Below, piece by piece: positions 56,348-64,000 of a stretch of 64,000 bases of DNA. The notes beneath the pieces are model-generated. The model was not told the origin of the DNA and ran no database searches. It was given only the letters and a program-made list of their open reading frames with translations. Within the stretch, counting starts at the first letter, position 1, and each line of letters opens with the position of its first letter. The stretch spans positions 1-64,000 of the forward strand of contig JAGYLB010000092.1 in the NCBI GenBank assembly GCA_018401055.1, written 5' to 3'. A program made the translations under genes and the position numbers. Source of the DNA: Roseicyclus sp. (lineage in GTDB: Bacteria; Pseudomonadota; Alphaproteobacteria; Rhodobacterales; Rhodobacteraceae).

Positions 56348-57637
56348 TTACCACCGGCGCTCGAACTTGCGGCGAAGATAGATCGCCAGGGCATTCATCG
56401 TCACCAGAACGACCAGCAGCACCACGATCCCCGCCGAAGTCCGCGCCACGAAGCCGCGCTCGGGGCTGTCAGCCCAGATGAAGATCTGCGTGGGCAGGGT
56501 CGTCGCACTCTCAAAGGGCGAGCTTGGCACCGAGGTCAGAAAGGCGTTCATCCCGATCAGAAGTAGCGGTGCAGTCTCGCCGATGGCATTGGCCATGGCA
56601 AGGATGGTGCCGGTCATGATGCCGGGCATGGCCAGCGGCAGCACATGCTGGAACACCACTTGCTGTTTCGATGCGCCTACACCCAGCGCCGCCTCACGGA
56701 TCGAGGGCGGCACGGCCTTGAGGGCGGCGCGCGTGGCGATGATGATGGTGGGCAAGCTCATGAGCGCGATGGTCAGGCCGCCGACGAAGGGCGCGCCACG
56801 CGGCAAGCCGAACCAGTTGAGGAATACCGCCAGCGCCAACAGGCCGAACACGACCGAAGGCACGGCGGCGAGGTTGTTGATGTTGACCTCGATGAAATCC
56901 GAAAGGCGGTTCTTGGGGGCGAATTCCTCAAGATAGATGGCCGCGCCGATGCCGACCGGAAAGGCGATCAGGAAAGTCGTGAGCAACAGGTAGATCGTGC
57001 CGATCATCGCGCCGCGCAGGCCGGCCAATTCCGGAAAGCGCGAGTCCGCGTAGGTCAGAAGACCGATGTTGATCGGCGAGGAAATGGCGCCCGCCTGCTC
57101 GAACCGGTCAAAGGCCGAAATCTGCAGATCGTTCAGGCGTCGCTGATCTTCGGGGGCGTCGCGGTCGAGATAGCCCTTGGCCAACTGATCGAACGGGTCG
57201 GAGACCGGCACGGTGATGGTCAGCGTTCCGCCGATGAGCGAGGGGTCGGCCACGACCGCGTCCCGCACCCGGAATTGCGCGCCGTTCGACAGCACGCCAC
57301 CCAGTTGCCGCAGCTCCGCAGGCTCTGCCTCCGGAAAGACCGAGGCGATGTAGTCCTGCATGATGCTGCGCCAGTTGGCCGAAAAGGGATCGGCCGGGTC
57401 GACGGCATCGGCCGGGATCGGCACCTCGATGGTCACATGGGTCTGGCGGAAGGCGCCGACCGCGCTGGTCAGGATCGAGGTCAGCATGATCGCAAGCATC
57501 AGGAGCGCGATGCCGATGGCGCCCAGCCCGAGACCACGAAGCCACATTTCACTGCGGTGACGGGCGCGGGTGCGAGCCGTGTAGCGCTCGGTGTCCCAAT
57601 ATGTCGGGGCGGGCGTTTGCGCGGGAAGATCGGTCAT
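56348..57637 (-). CDS. pstA: Phosphate ABC transporter permease PstA
   Basis: It has 429 residues from ATG 57635-57637 (MTDLPAQTPAPTYWDTERYT), longer than the classic 290 because of an N-terminal cytoplasmic tail, a first helix and a periplasmic insertion of about 150 residues (ASVFPEAEPAELRQLGGVLS and so on). The permease core follows, with VGIGAAIYLEEFAPKNRLSD, AVPSVVFGLLALAVFLN and the coupling EAALGVGASKQQVVFQHVLP. The long form is common in alphaproteobacteria. Intact, 10 bases after pstC. Confidence 0.95.
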   Translation of the reverse strand: MTDLPAQTPAPTYWDTERYTARTRARHRSEMWLRGLGLGAIGIALLMLAIMLTSILTSAVGAFRQTHVTIEVPIPADAVDPADPFSANWRSIMQDYIASVFPEAEPAELRQLGGVLSNGAQFRVRDAVVADPSLIGGTLTITVPVSDPFDQLAKGYLDRDAPEDQRRLNDLQISAFDRFEQAGAISSPINIGLLTYADSRFPELAGLRGAMIGTIYLLLTTFLIAFPVGIGAAIYLEEFAPKNRLSDFIEVNINNLAAVPSVVFGLLALAVFLNWFGLPRGAPFVGGLTIALMSLPTIIIATRAALKAVPPSIREAALGVGASKQQVVFQHVLPLAMPGIMTGTILAMANAIGETAPLLLIGMNAFLTSVPSSPFESATTLPTQIFIWADSPERGFVARTSAGIVVLLVVLVTMNALAIYLRRKFERRW

Positions 57638-57647
57638 GTCGGGCCCC

Positions 57648-59024
57648 TCAGTCGTACAGTTCGCGGTACTTGCGCACGATGCCAAGTGCCAAGATGTTGA
57701 TGCCCAGCGTCACGATGAACAGCAGCATGCCCAGCGCGAAGGCCGCGAGCGTCTTGGGATTGTCGAATTCGGTGTCGCCGATCAGCAGCGTGACGATCTG
57801 CAAGGTCATCGTGGTCACACTGTCGAGCGGGTTGATCGTGAGCTTGGCGATCAGGCCCGCGGCCATCACCACGATCATCGTCTCGCCGATGGCGCGGCTG
57901 ACAGCCAGAAGCACGCCGCCCACGATGCCCGGGATGGCGGCGGGAAAGAGCACCTTGAGCACCGTTTCCGCCCGCGTCGCCCCCAGCGCCAGCGAACCGT
58001 CGCGCAAGGACCGCGGCACCGCCGAAAGCGCGTCATCGGCAAAGGACGAGATGAATGGGATCAGCATGATCGCCATGACGCTGCCCGCCGCCAGCGCGGT
58101 GTTCGGCGCCAGCGTCAGGCCGAGATCGGCCCCCGTCTGGCGCAGGAAGGGCGCCACCACCAGGATGGCGAAAAAGCCGTAAACGACGGTCGGGATGCCC
58201 GACAGGATCTCGAGCACCGGCTTGATGATGTTGCGCGTGCGGGGTGCCGCGAATTCGTTGAGGTAGATGGCCGACATGAGGCCGATGGGCACCGCGAAGA
58301 ACAGCGCGATGGTCATGATGACGAGCGTGCCGACAAAGACCGGGATCACCCCGAAGGCGCCAGCGCCCGCGATCTGGTCGGCGCGAATGGCGATCTGCGG
58401 CTCCCACTGAAGGCCGAAGAGGAATTCGTGCAGGGGGATCAGGCGGAAAAAGGCCCAGCTTTCGAAGATGAGCGAAAAGACGATGCCAAAGGTGGTGAAG
58501 ACCGCGATGCTCGAGCAGCCGATCATGAGGCCAAGCACCATACGTTCGACGCTCTGGCGCGCCCGGAACTCGGCCGAAACGCGGCCGCGCGCAAAGATCA
58601 GCGCCGCAAGCACCAGAAGCGCCACCGCAACGACCATCATCCATGAGGCGGTGACCTCGAGACGGTTGATCCGCTCGGCCGCGTCACGCTTCCATTGTTC
58701 GGGGTCGCCAAAGACGGTGCCGTTGGCAATCTGAAGGATCTCGGACTGGACCAGCGCGATCTGGCCGATCTCCAGCCCGTCCAGAACACCCTCGGGCAGA
58801 CCGGCCATCATCATGTTCTCTGTCACGGGACCCTGCAGGATCAACCAGACGATGACCAGGAACAAACCTGGCAGACCAACGATCAGCGCGGAATACATGC
58901 CGTGAAAGCCGCTGAGCGAATGCAGACGCGTGCCGCTGCCCCGGATCCGCTCGGCGCTCATCCGGTTGAACAGGTATCCGCCCAGAACCGCGGCGAACAG
59001 CAAGGCGAAAGCGATCAGCGTCAT
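57648..59024 (-). CDS. pstC: Phosphate ABC transporter permease PstC
   Basis: It has 458 residues from ATG 59022-59024 with GAGGG upstream. The N-terminal extension has three extra helices and a periplasmic loop, then the core: VPIGLMSAIYLNEFAAPRTR, LEILSGIPTVVYGFFAILVV and the coupling loop SLALGATRAETVLKVLFPAA. It pairs with PstA. It is separated from pstS by 70 bases containing a strong hairpin. Confidence 0.95.
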   Translation of the reverse strand: MTLIAFALLFAAVLGGYLFNRMSAERIRGSGTRLHSLSGFHGMYSALIVGLPGLFLVIVWLILQGPVTENMMMAGLPEGVLDGLEIGQIALVQSEILQIANGTVFGDPEQWKRDAAERINRLEVTASWMMVVAVALLVLAALIFARGRVSAEFRARQSVERMVLGLMIGCSSIAVFTTFGIVFSLIFESWAFFRLIPLHEFLFGLQWEPQIAIRADQIAGAGAFGVIPVFVGTLVIMTIALFFAVPIGLMSAIYLNEFAAPRTRNIIKPVLEILSGIPTVVYGFFAILVVAPFLRQTGADLGLTLAPNTALAAGSVMAIMLIPFISSFADDALSAVPRSLRDGSLALGATRAETVLKVLFPAAIPGIVGGVLLAVSRAIGETMIVVMAAGLIAKLTINPLDSVTTMTLQIVTLLIGDTEFDNPKTLAAFALGMLLFIVTLGINILALGIVRKYRELYD

Positions 59025-59055
59025 GGAAACCCTCGTGGCACGGAGGAGGAGGAAA

Positions 59056-59083
59056 GGACTGCCCGACAGCCGCCGGGCAGTCC
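59056..59083 (-). terminator. Intercistronic hairpin between pstS and pstC
   Basis: GGACTGCCCG and CGGGCAGTCC form a perfect 10-base stem with an 8-base loop, 11 bases after the pstS stop; the minus-strand RNA continues UUUCCUCC. It probably terminates part of the transcripts or protects the pstS mRNA, giving much more binding protein than permease. Confidence 0.7.
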
Positions 59084-59094
59084 GATGTGTCAGC

Positions 59095-60129
59095 TTACTG
59101 GATGGGGTCCATCGCAACTGCGTTCATCAGACGGTTCACCAGATCGGCGCGCACGTCATCGGCCAGAACGACCAGACCACGCTCCTGCAGGTAGCCACCG
59201 TTGCCCAGAGCGTTCTCCGAGGCATACTCGGCGATGAACTCGTTCAGGCCGGGGATCACGCCGCGGTGTGCGTTCTTGACGTAGAAGTACAGCGGGCGCG
59301 CGATCGGGTAGTCGAAGGACGCGATGGTGTCGCTGTTGGGCTCGACGTCGTTGATGTTCACGCCGACCAGCGTGTCGGTGTTTTCGAACAGGAACGAATA
59401 GCCGAAGATGCCGAGAGAGTTCGGATCGGCGTTCAGGCGCTGAACGATCAGGTTGTCGTTTTCGCCAGCTTCGACGAATGGTCCGTCGGTGCGCATGCGC
59501 GAGCAGTTTTCTTCAACCCAGTCACCATCAAAGCCGCCGTCGACGACATACTGCAGCGTTTCGCAGCCGGGCCACATGGCCAGTTCGACAAACGCGTCAC
59601 GGGTGCCCGAGGTGGGCGGGGGGCCGAAAACGGTGATCGGCTGATCGGGCAGGCTTGCGTCGATTTCCGACCAGTTGGTGTAGGGGTTCGCAACCCACTC
59701 GCCGTTGACCGGAACCATCGCGCCGAGGCCGAGGTAGACCTGCTCGAGCGTCAGGTTGGTCAGCGCGTTGTTGGCGCGCGAGATGGCGATCGACAGACCG
59801 TCAGAGCCGATCAGGGCTTCGGTGATGTCGGTCACGCCGTTTTGGACGCACAGCTCGTATTCGGACGCGCGCATGGAGCGCGAAGCGCCGGTGATATCGG
59901 GGTGATCGACGCCGATGCCGCCACAGAAGATCTGCATGCCGCCACCGGTGCCGGTGGATTCGACGACGGGAGACGTGCCGCCGAGGTTCGCGAATTCTTC
60001 CGCGACAGCCTGGGTGTAGGGGAACACGGTCGACGAGCCGACGATGCGGATCTGGTCACGGGCCGCTGCAGCGGTGGCCGAAACGGCGATGACGGCGACA
60101 AGCGCCGTGGAAAGCTTGAGGTGAGACAT
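59095..60129 (-). CDS. pstS: Phosphate-binding periplasmic protein PstS
   Basis: The frame is intact at 344 residues. ATG 60127-60129 follows AGGAGAAG. A signal peptide (residues 1-23, MSHLKLSTALVAVIAVSATA) precedes RDQIRIVGSSTVFPYTQAVA, with the phosphate-binding GSSTVFP; STGTGGGMQIFCGG and GPPPTSGTRDAFVELAMWPG supply further ligands. Four cysteines may form disulfides. It captures phosphate for PstABC. It is the first gene of the pst operon and has a Pho box 84 bases upstream. Confidence 0.97.
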   Translation of the reverse strand: MSHLKLSTALVAVIAVSATAAAARDQIRIVGSSTVFPYTQAVAEEFANLGGTSPVVESTGTGGGMQIFCGGIGVDHPDITGASRSMRASEYELCVQNGVTDITEALIGSDGLSIAISRANNALTNLTLEQVYLGLGAMVPVNGEWVANPYTNWSEIDASLPDQPITVFGPPPTSGTRDAFVELAMWPGCETLQYVVDGGFDGDWVEENCSRMRTDGPFVEAGENDNLIVQRLNADPNSLGIFGYSFLFENTDTLVGVNINDVEPNSDTIASFDYPIARPLYFYVKNAHRGVIPGLNEFIAEYASENALGNGGYLQERGLVVLADDVRADLVNRLMNAVAMDPIQ

Positions 60130-60212
60130 GACTTCTCCTGATATCTGCACGGGACGAATGACGTCCTCGACCCGCTGCTATCGGCGTTGGATGACGGTCA
60201 TGTTTCAAAAAT

Positions 60213-60230
60213 GTAACAGTTACATGACAA
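60213..60230 (-). promoter_or_regulatory. Pho box upstream of pstS
   Basis: On the minus strand, TTGTCATGTAACTGTTAC contains two 7-base direct repeats (TTGTCAT and CTGTTAC) with a 4-base spacer, matching the PhoB consensus CTGTCAT-N4-CTGTCAT at 11 of 14 positions. It ends 84 bases before the pstS start codon, leaving room for a -10 element and leader. Confidence 0.75.
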
Positions 60231-60285
60231 TACAGCCCGGAATCCGCTTGAAACGGGGATATCCAGCCATCCAATTGATCTGAAA

Positions 60286-60323
60286 GCAAAAAAATGCGCG
60301 CCCGGCAAGAGCGGGCGCGCGCA
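60286..60323 (-). terminator. Rho-independent terminator after the FAH-family gene
   Basis: On the minus strand a stem made from CGGGCGCGC-type arms (GCGCGCCCG at 60297-60305 with CGGGCGCGC at 60312-60320 on the plus strand, 6-base loop) is followed by seven U residues. It ends the ABC transporter-FAH operon ahead of pstS. Confidence 0.85.
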
Positions 60324-60396
60324 TCGGAGTCAGCTTGGTTCTTGTAAAGGCCTGTCGGAAGGCCAAAGGCGAAAGGATGACCTGCGGCGTGGCGGC

Positions 60397-61077
60397 CTAA
60401 ACCACCGTCACCTGCAGATCGCCCACGCCCGCGACGTGGCCATGCATGACATCGCCCCGCACGATCGGGCCGACGCCCGCGGGCGTGCCCGTCATGATCA
60501 CGTCGCCGGGCATCAATTCGTCATAGCGCGACAGGATCGAGATCATCTCGGCGGTCTTCCAGATCATCTGGTTCAGATCGCCCTGCTGCTTGACCTCGCC
60601 GTTCACCTTGAGCCAGATCGCCCCTTCGGACGGGTGACCGATCCGCGACACCGGGACCAACGGGGTGCAGGGCGCGGATTGATCAAAGGATTTCCCGATC
60701 TCCCACGGGCGGCCCAGTTTCTTCGCTTCGCCCTGCAGGTCGCGCCGCGTCATGTCGAGACCGACGGCATAGCCATAGACATGGTCGAGCGCGGTTTCGA
60801 CCGGGATGTTCCGACCACCTTTCGACAGCGCCACTACCAGTTCGATCTCGAACTGAACGTCGCTTGATTCGGGCGGGTAGGGGAAATCACCGAAGATGAT
60901 GTTGTCGGGGGCCTTCTGAAAGAAGAAGGGCGGTTCCTTGTCGGGGTCATGCCCCATCTCGATGGCATGGGCGGCATAGTTGCGCCCGATACAGTAGACG
61001 CGCCGCACCGGAAACGTATCCGTCGATCCCTCGACGGGAAAGCGGGTCACGGGGGCGGGTGGAAAAAGGTCTGTCAT
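60397..61077 (-). CDS. Fumarylacetoacetate hydrolase-family protein (fumarylpyruvate hydrolase-like)
   Basis: The frame is intact at 226 residues from ATG 61075-61077. The metal site is Glu77, Glu79 (VQFEIELVVAL) and Asp108 (YAVGLDMTRRDLQ); RVYCIGRNYAAHAIEMG and DVIMTGTPAGVGPI are family marks. The close resemblance is to fumarylpyruvate or acylpyruvate hydrolases that split beta-diketo acids in aromatic catabolism. It is last in an operon with an NMT1/SsuA-type importer, which may bring in the pathway substrate. The substrate is not determined by sequence alone. Confidence 0.88.
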   Translation of the reverse strand: MTDLFPPAPVTRFPVEGSTDTFPVRRVYCIGRNYAAHAIEMGHDPDKEPPFFFQKAPDNIIFGDFPYPPESSDVQFEIELVVALSKGGRNIPVETALDHVYGYAVGLDMTRRDLQGEAKKLGRPWEIGKSFDQSAPCTPLVPVSRIGHPSEGAIWLKVNGEVKQQGDLNQMIWKTAEMISILSRYDELMPGDVIMTGTPAGVGPIVRGDVMHGHVAGVGDLQVTVV

Positions 61078-61144
61078 GGGATCGGGTCCTTGATGGGCTG
61101 CGCAGGCCCCGCGGCTGCCCGCAGGACCCATGAAGGGAATGGCG

Positions 61145-62005
61145 TCAGGTTTCGGTCAGCGTGCTGGACTTGTGCCAGAAGACAAAGCGGCGCTGGGTCC
61201 AGACAACGGACATGAAGATCGCAAGGCCGATGAAGCTGAGATAGATGATCAGCGCGAACACGCGCGCCGTGTCGAGGTTGGTGGAGGCCACGCGGATCAG
61301 GTCGCCAAACCCGCGCCCGCCGCCCAGAAACTCGCCGGTGATAGCGCCGGCCATCACGCCGACCGAGCCGATCTTGAGACCGGTGAAGAAGTGCGGCATG
61401 CCGGTCGGCAGTTTCATCTTGATGAGCGTCTGCCAGCGCGACGCGCGCATGGTCTTGAACAGCATGCGCGCATTTTCGTCGGCCGAATGCAGGCCCGCCG
61501 CCGTGCCCACGATGATCGGGAATGTGGCGATGAAGGTCGCAAGCGCCACCTTGCTTTCGATGCCAAAGCCAAGCCATGCGATGAACAGCGGCGCGAATGC
61601 CACCTTGGGCATGGTGTCGATGGCGACAAGATAGGGCATCACGGCGCGTTCGCCGAATGTCGTCTCGCCCACCAGAACGCCCAGAGAAAACCCGATCGCG
61701 GTGGCGAGGATGAAAGCCCACATGACCGTCTTGAGCGTGATCCAGAGCGGCGTCAGCATGTAACCGCCGGTCAGCAGGTTGTGGCCCACGAAATACAGCT
61801 CTTCAGCCGTGTCGCCCGGCGACGGCAACAGGATCGGCGAGACAAGCCCGGTCATGTGCGTGCCCTGCCAGATCGCCAGAAACAGCACGAAGATCGCGGT
61901 CATCGACACCCAGCGCGGCACCCGGTCGAACCACGAGACATTCTCGACCCAGACCGTGCTGGGCGGCGGGGCTTCGCGGTCTGCCCCATCGTAGGTCATG
62001 GTCAT
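61145..62005 (-). CDS. ABC transporter permease (SsuC/TauC/ThiX-type)
   Basis: The frame is intact at 286 residues with six membrane helices. The EAA-type coupling loop is FKTMRASRWQTLIKMKLPTG; VAIDTMPKVAFAPLFIAWLG and EFLGGGRGFGDLIRVASTN are typical of the BPD_transp_1 permeases for sulfonates, taurine or pyrimidine precursors. Its start overlaps the ATPase stop by 4 bases. Confidence 0.9.
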   Translation of the reverse strand: MTMTYDGADREAPPPSTVWVENVSWFDRVPRWVSMTAIFVLFLAIWQGTHMTGLVSPILLPSPGDTAEELYFVGHNLLTGGYMLTPLWITLKTVMWAFILATAIGFSLGVLVGETTFGERAVMPYLVAIDTMPKVAFAPLFIAWLGFGIESKVALATFIATFPIIVGTAAGLHSADENARMLFKTMRASRWQTLIKMKLPTGMPHFFTGLKIGSVGVMAGAITGEFLGGGRGFGDLIRVASTNLDTARVFALIIYLSFIGLAIFMSVVWTQRRFVFWHKSSTLTET

Positions 62006-62807
62006 GCCAGCGCTCCTTCATCCAGTTGCGAACGGATACGGTCCACCAGCGCCCCGAACCGGGGCGTTGTCATCATCTCGAGCGTGCGGGGGCGCGGCAG
62101 GTCGACCACCACCTCCTCGACGAAGCGACCGGGGCGGGGCGACATGACATAGACCACGTCGGACAAGATCACCGCCTCCTGGATCGAGTGCGTCACCAAA
62201 AAGGCGGTGGCGTTACGCTCCATGCAGATGCGCTGCAACTCCATGTTCATGAAATCGCGGGTCAATTCGTCCAGCGCGCTGAAGGGTTCATCGAGCAGCA
62301 GCACTGAGGGTTGCGACACCAGCATCCGGCAGATCGCCGCGCGCTGCGCCATGCCGCCGGACAATTCGTTGGGGAACACATGTTCGAACCCGGTGAGGCC
62401 CGCCATCGCAAGCAACTCGCGCGCGCGGCCATGCGCCTCCTTGGCGGCGCGCTTGCCGTCGCGGATCTCGATCGGCAGGACGATGTTTTCCAGCACATTG
62501 CGCCAAGGAAACAATGTGGCTTGCTGGAACATCATCCCGATGTCGTCGCGTGTGCCGAGCACCGGCTTGCCTTCCAGCATGACGCTGCCCGACGAGGGCG
62601 GGGTCAGGCCCGCCATGATCTTGAGGAGGGTAGACTTGCCGCAGCCGCTGGCCCCGATCACCGATGAGAAACTGCCCTCGACGAGCGTCAGGTTGACGTC
62701 ATCGAGGGCGTGAATCCGCGGCGGGCATAGAACTTGTTCACCCCCCGCAGGACATAGACCGGCCGCGCGGTGTCCGCGGCCGGTTCCTGTTGTGGCGCGA
62801 GGTTCAC
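62002..62807 (-). CDS. ABC transporter ATP-binding protein (SsuB/TauB-type, one frameshift)
   Basis: About 268 residues. I use GTG at 62805-62807, which overlaps the stop of the binding-protein gene (GTGA); it reads VNLAPQQEPAADTARPVYVL, then RGVNKFYARRG. One base is lost or gained near 62715, after which DDVNLTLVEGSFSSVIGASG, with Walker A GASGCGKST, follows. Signature LSGGMAQRAAICRM, Walker B VLLLDEPFSALDE and the switch H in LVTHSIQEAV are intact. Import ATPase for the adjacent permease. Confidence 0.9.
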
Positions 62808-63835
62808 GGCAGAGTGTTCCACGCGTCGACGAAGGCATTGGTGTAGACCACCGACAGATCCGCAAGCGGCGCGTCCAGTTCACCGCTGGCGACAAGGTTG
62901 TCGTGCCATTCCTGCCAATGCTCGGGCGTGTTGTAGCCCCAACCCAGCGACGGATCATGCGGCACGCCCTTGAGCAGCACTGCGTCCAGCAGCGCATTTG
63001 CAAAGGCGCGGTCTTCGATCTCCTGCGGGTTGGCGGCGGCAAGATGTTCGAGGACTGCGTCGCGGTTGGCCGGGTCACGTGTAAAGATCGTGGCCCGCAC
63101 CAGCGCGCGGCCAAAGCCTTCGACAAGCTCGGGGTTCTCGTTGATGTAAGACGTCATCGCCGCGTAGCCGTTGCCGAACAGCGTGTCGAACTGCGCGGGC
63201 GTAACGTCACGCATCGGCATGCCGCGATAGGTGATGATCGCGCGGTCGGCCAGAGATCCGACATATGCCACGATGTCGCCGCGCTGCAGGCCGGCGGTTG
63301 CGGGGCCACCATCGCCCACCGGGATGAAGGTGTAATCCGCAGGCTCGCTCATCCCGTAGGAATTCAGGATCGCACGGGCAAAGCCCACTTCAGCGCCATC
63401 GGCCGTGCCGACGCCGATGGTCTGTCCGCGCAGATCCTCGGGTGTCTGGTAAGGTGCGTCTTCTTGCACAAGGATGCCGAAGGAGCTGCGCGGCAACGAG
63501 TTGTAGAGGAACGTCACCTCAACGCCGCGCGCATTGGCAATAATCACGGGCGCAGGGCCCGGGCGGCCGAATTGGGCCTGACCCGAGGCCAGCGCCTGCA
63601 AGATGGCCGAAGACCCATTCACCGCCTGCGCGTCGATCGCGATGCCCTCTTCAGCGAAATAGCCCTCGCCTATGGCCACGAAGACCGGAAACGAGTTGAT
63701 GGCCGAGGGGCTGGGCGACACGAAGGTCACCGTCGTCGGGTCCTGGGCCAGTGCCGGAACGGCCAGCGCCACGGGCATCAGCCCGAGCGTGGCCACAAGA
63801 ACACCCCTGCGGGTGATCTGTCCAAAGGTCGTCAT
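62804..63835 (-). CDS. ABC transporter substrate-binding protein (NMT1/SsuA-type)
   Basis: The frame is intact at 343 residues from ATG 63833-63835 behind GGAGGAG. A signal peptide with a twin-arginine start (MTTFGQITRRGVLVATLGLM) ends near ALAQ. The mature protein has the NMT1/THI5-like fold: VFVAIGEGYFAEEGIAIDAQ, LASGQAQFGRPGPAPVIIAN, DLRGQTIGVGTADGAEVGFA. Ligands in this family include sulfonates, pyrimidine precursors and aromatic acids. Linkage to an FAH-family hydrolase points to a carboxylic or aromatic ligand, without proof. Confidence 0.88.
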   Translation of the reverse strand: MTTFGQITRRGVLVATLGLMPVALAVPALAQDPTTVTFVSPSPSAINSFPVFVAIGEGYFAEEGIAIDAQAVNGSSAILQALASGQAQFGRPGPAPVIIANARGVEVTFLYNSLPRSSFGILVQEDAPYQTPEDLRGQTIGVGTADGAEVGFARAILNSYGMSEPADYTFIPVGDGGPATAGLQRGDIVAYVGSLADRAIITYRGMPMRDVTPAQFDTLFGNGYAAMTSYINENPELVEGFGRALVRATIFTRDPANRDAVLEHLAAANPQEIEDRAFANALLDAVLLKGVPHDPSLGWGYNTPEHWQEWHDNLVASGELDAPLADLSVVYTNAFVDAWNTLP

Positions 63836-63940
63836 GGTGTTTCTCCTCCCTTTATATCCGATGAAACCACATGCGGCCTTGTCCCGCCGCATGCGGGTCG
63901 TGCCAGGCGGATCGATACGCGGGCCGTCTTGGCCGGGCTG

Positions 63941-64000
63941 TCAGGCCTCGACCGCGTCCTTTGCGTATTTTCCGCTGGTCTGCGGGGGCAGCCCCGGCAG
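63941..64000 (-). CDS. C-terminal end of an unidentified gene (partial)
   Basis: The last 19 residues of a minus-strand frame are visible (LPGLPPQTSGKYAKDAVEA) before TGA at 63941-63943. The rest lies outside the window. It is 105 bases upstream of the binding-protein gene and probably belongs to the same or a neighbouring operon. Too little is present for a function. Confidence 0.4.
   Translation of the reverse strand: MPGLPPQTSGKYAKDAVEA

Noticed and set aside
1..64000. CRISPR arrays, insertion sequences, integrases, phage genes, toxin-antitoxin or restriction systems.
   Set aside because: None seen: there are no regularly spaced repeats, no transposase or integrase motifs, and all open regions are accounted for by metabolic, transport or regulatory genes.

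Overview
The window looks like a chromosomal piece of a high-GC alphaproteobacterium, most likely a Rhodobacteraceae/Roseobacter-type marine bacterium. The evidence is the secE-nusG-rplK-rplA-rplJ-rplL-rpoB block, a seven-gene Mrp antiporter, an acetate symporter module (DUF4212 + SSS + DUF294), a phoB-phoU-pstBACS cluster, and a GC-rich intergenic repeat of a type I associate with this family. This is inference from gene content; no database was searched. I saw no tRNA, rRNA, CRISPR array, transposase or phage gene.

Many genes that must be functional (rpoB, rplL, rplA, rplK, adk) carry apparent frameshifts, and the first 1.7 kb is very dense in indels. I read this as uncorrected long-read error rather than gene decay. 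Frameshifted genes are therefore given as one CDS spanning all reading-frame pieces, with approximate break points. From about 46 kb to 62 kb the sequence is almost free of indels.

Layout. 1-7.3 kb (minus): the transcription/translation block, unusually interrupted by two exported-protein genes between rplA and rplJ and by an uncharacterised gene between nusG and rplK. 7.5-10.4 kb (plus): a FkbM methyltransferase, then a PEP mutase/isocitrate lyase-type enzyme and a PrpF-type isomerase. 10.6-19.7 kb: a surface-polysaccharide locus of two converging units. The plus unit is a large multi-domain glycosyltransferase plus a sulfotransferase; the minus unit is a TPR protein, a TPR-glycosyltransferase, manC and a methyltransferase. 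The sulfotransferase and methyltransferase at the junction are distinctly AT-rich. 19.7-25.5 kb: a nitrilase-type hydrolase, tesA divergent from the ybbA-ybbP exporter pair, and a PPP-type phosphatase.

25.5-31.3 kb (minus): mrpABCDEFG, a Na+/H+ antiporter, preceded by a tandem-domain universal stress protein. 32.4-36.3 kb (plus): two OxyR-like LysR regulators, a short and apparently degenerate Ldh_2-family protein, and a third LysR gene. 36.4-46.2 kb (plus): an acetate-assimilation module of a short-chain-acyl regulator-like operator, acsA, adk, the DUF4212/SSS symporter, a cNMP/CBS/nucleotidyltransferase protein, a small membrane protein, and a membrane-anchored HAMP-PAS-dead-kinase protein fused to a DnaQ-type exonuclease. 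46.2-53.3 kb: a GntR regulator, the gap-GNAT-gabD operon (minus), a BisC/DMSO-reductase-family molybdoenzyme, an array of four back-to-back palindromes, and a class IV aminotransferase. 53.4-60.2 kb (minus): pstSCAB-phoU-phoB with a Pho box in front of pstS and a second OmpR-type regulator behind phoB. 60.3-64 kb (minus): an NMT1/SsuA-type ABC importer with a fumarylacetoacetate-hydrolase-family enzyme.

The most unusual items are the palindrome array at 52301-52390, the sensor-exonuclease fusion at 44172-46173, and the exported-protein genes placed inside the ribosomal-protein block.
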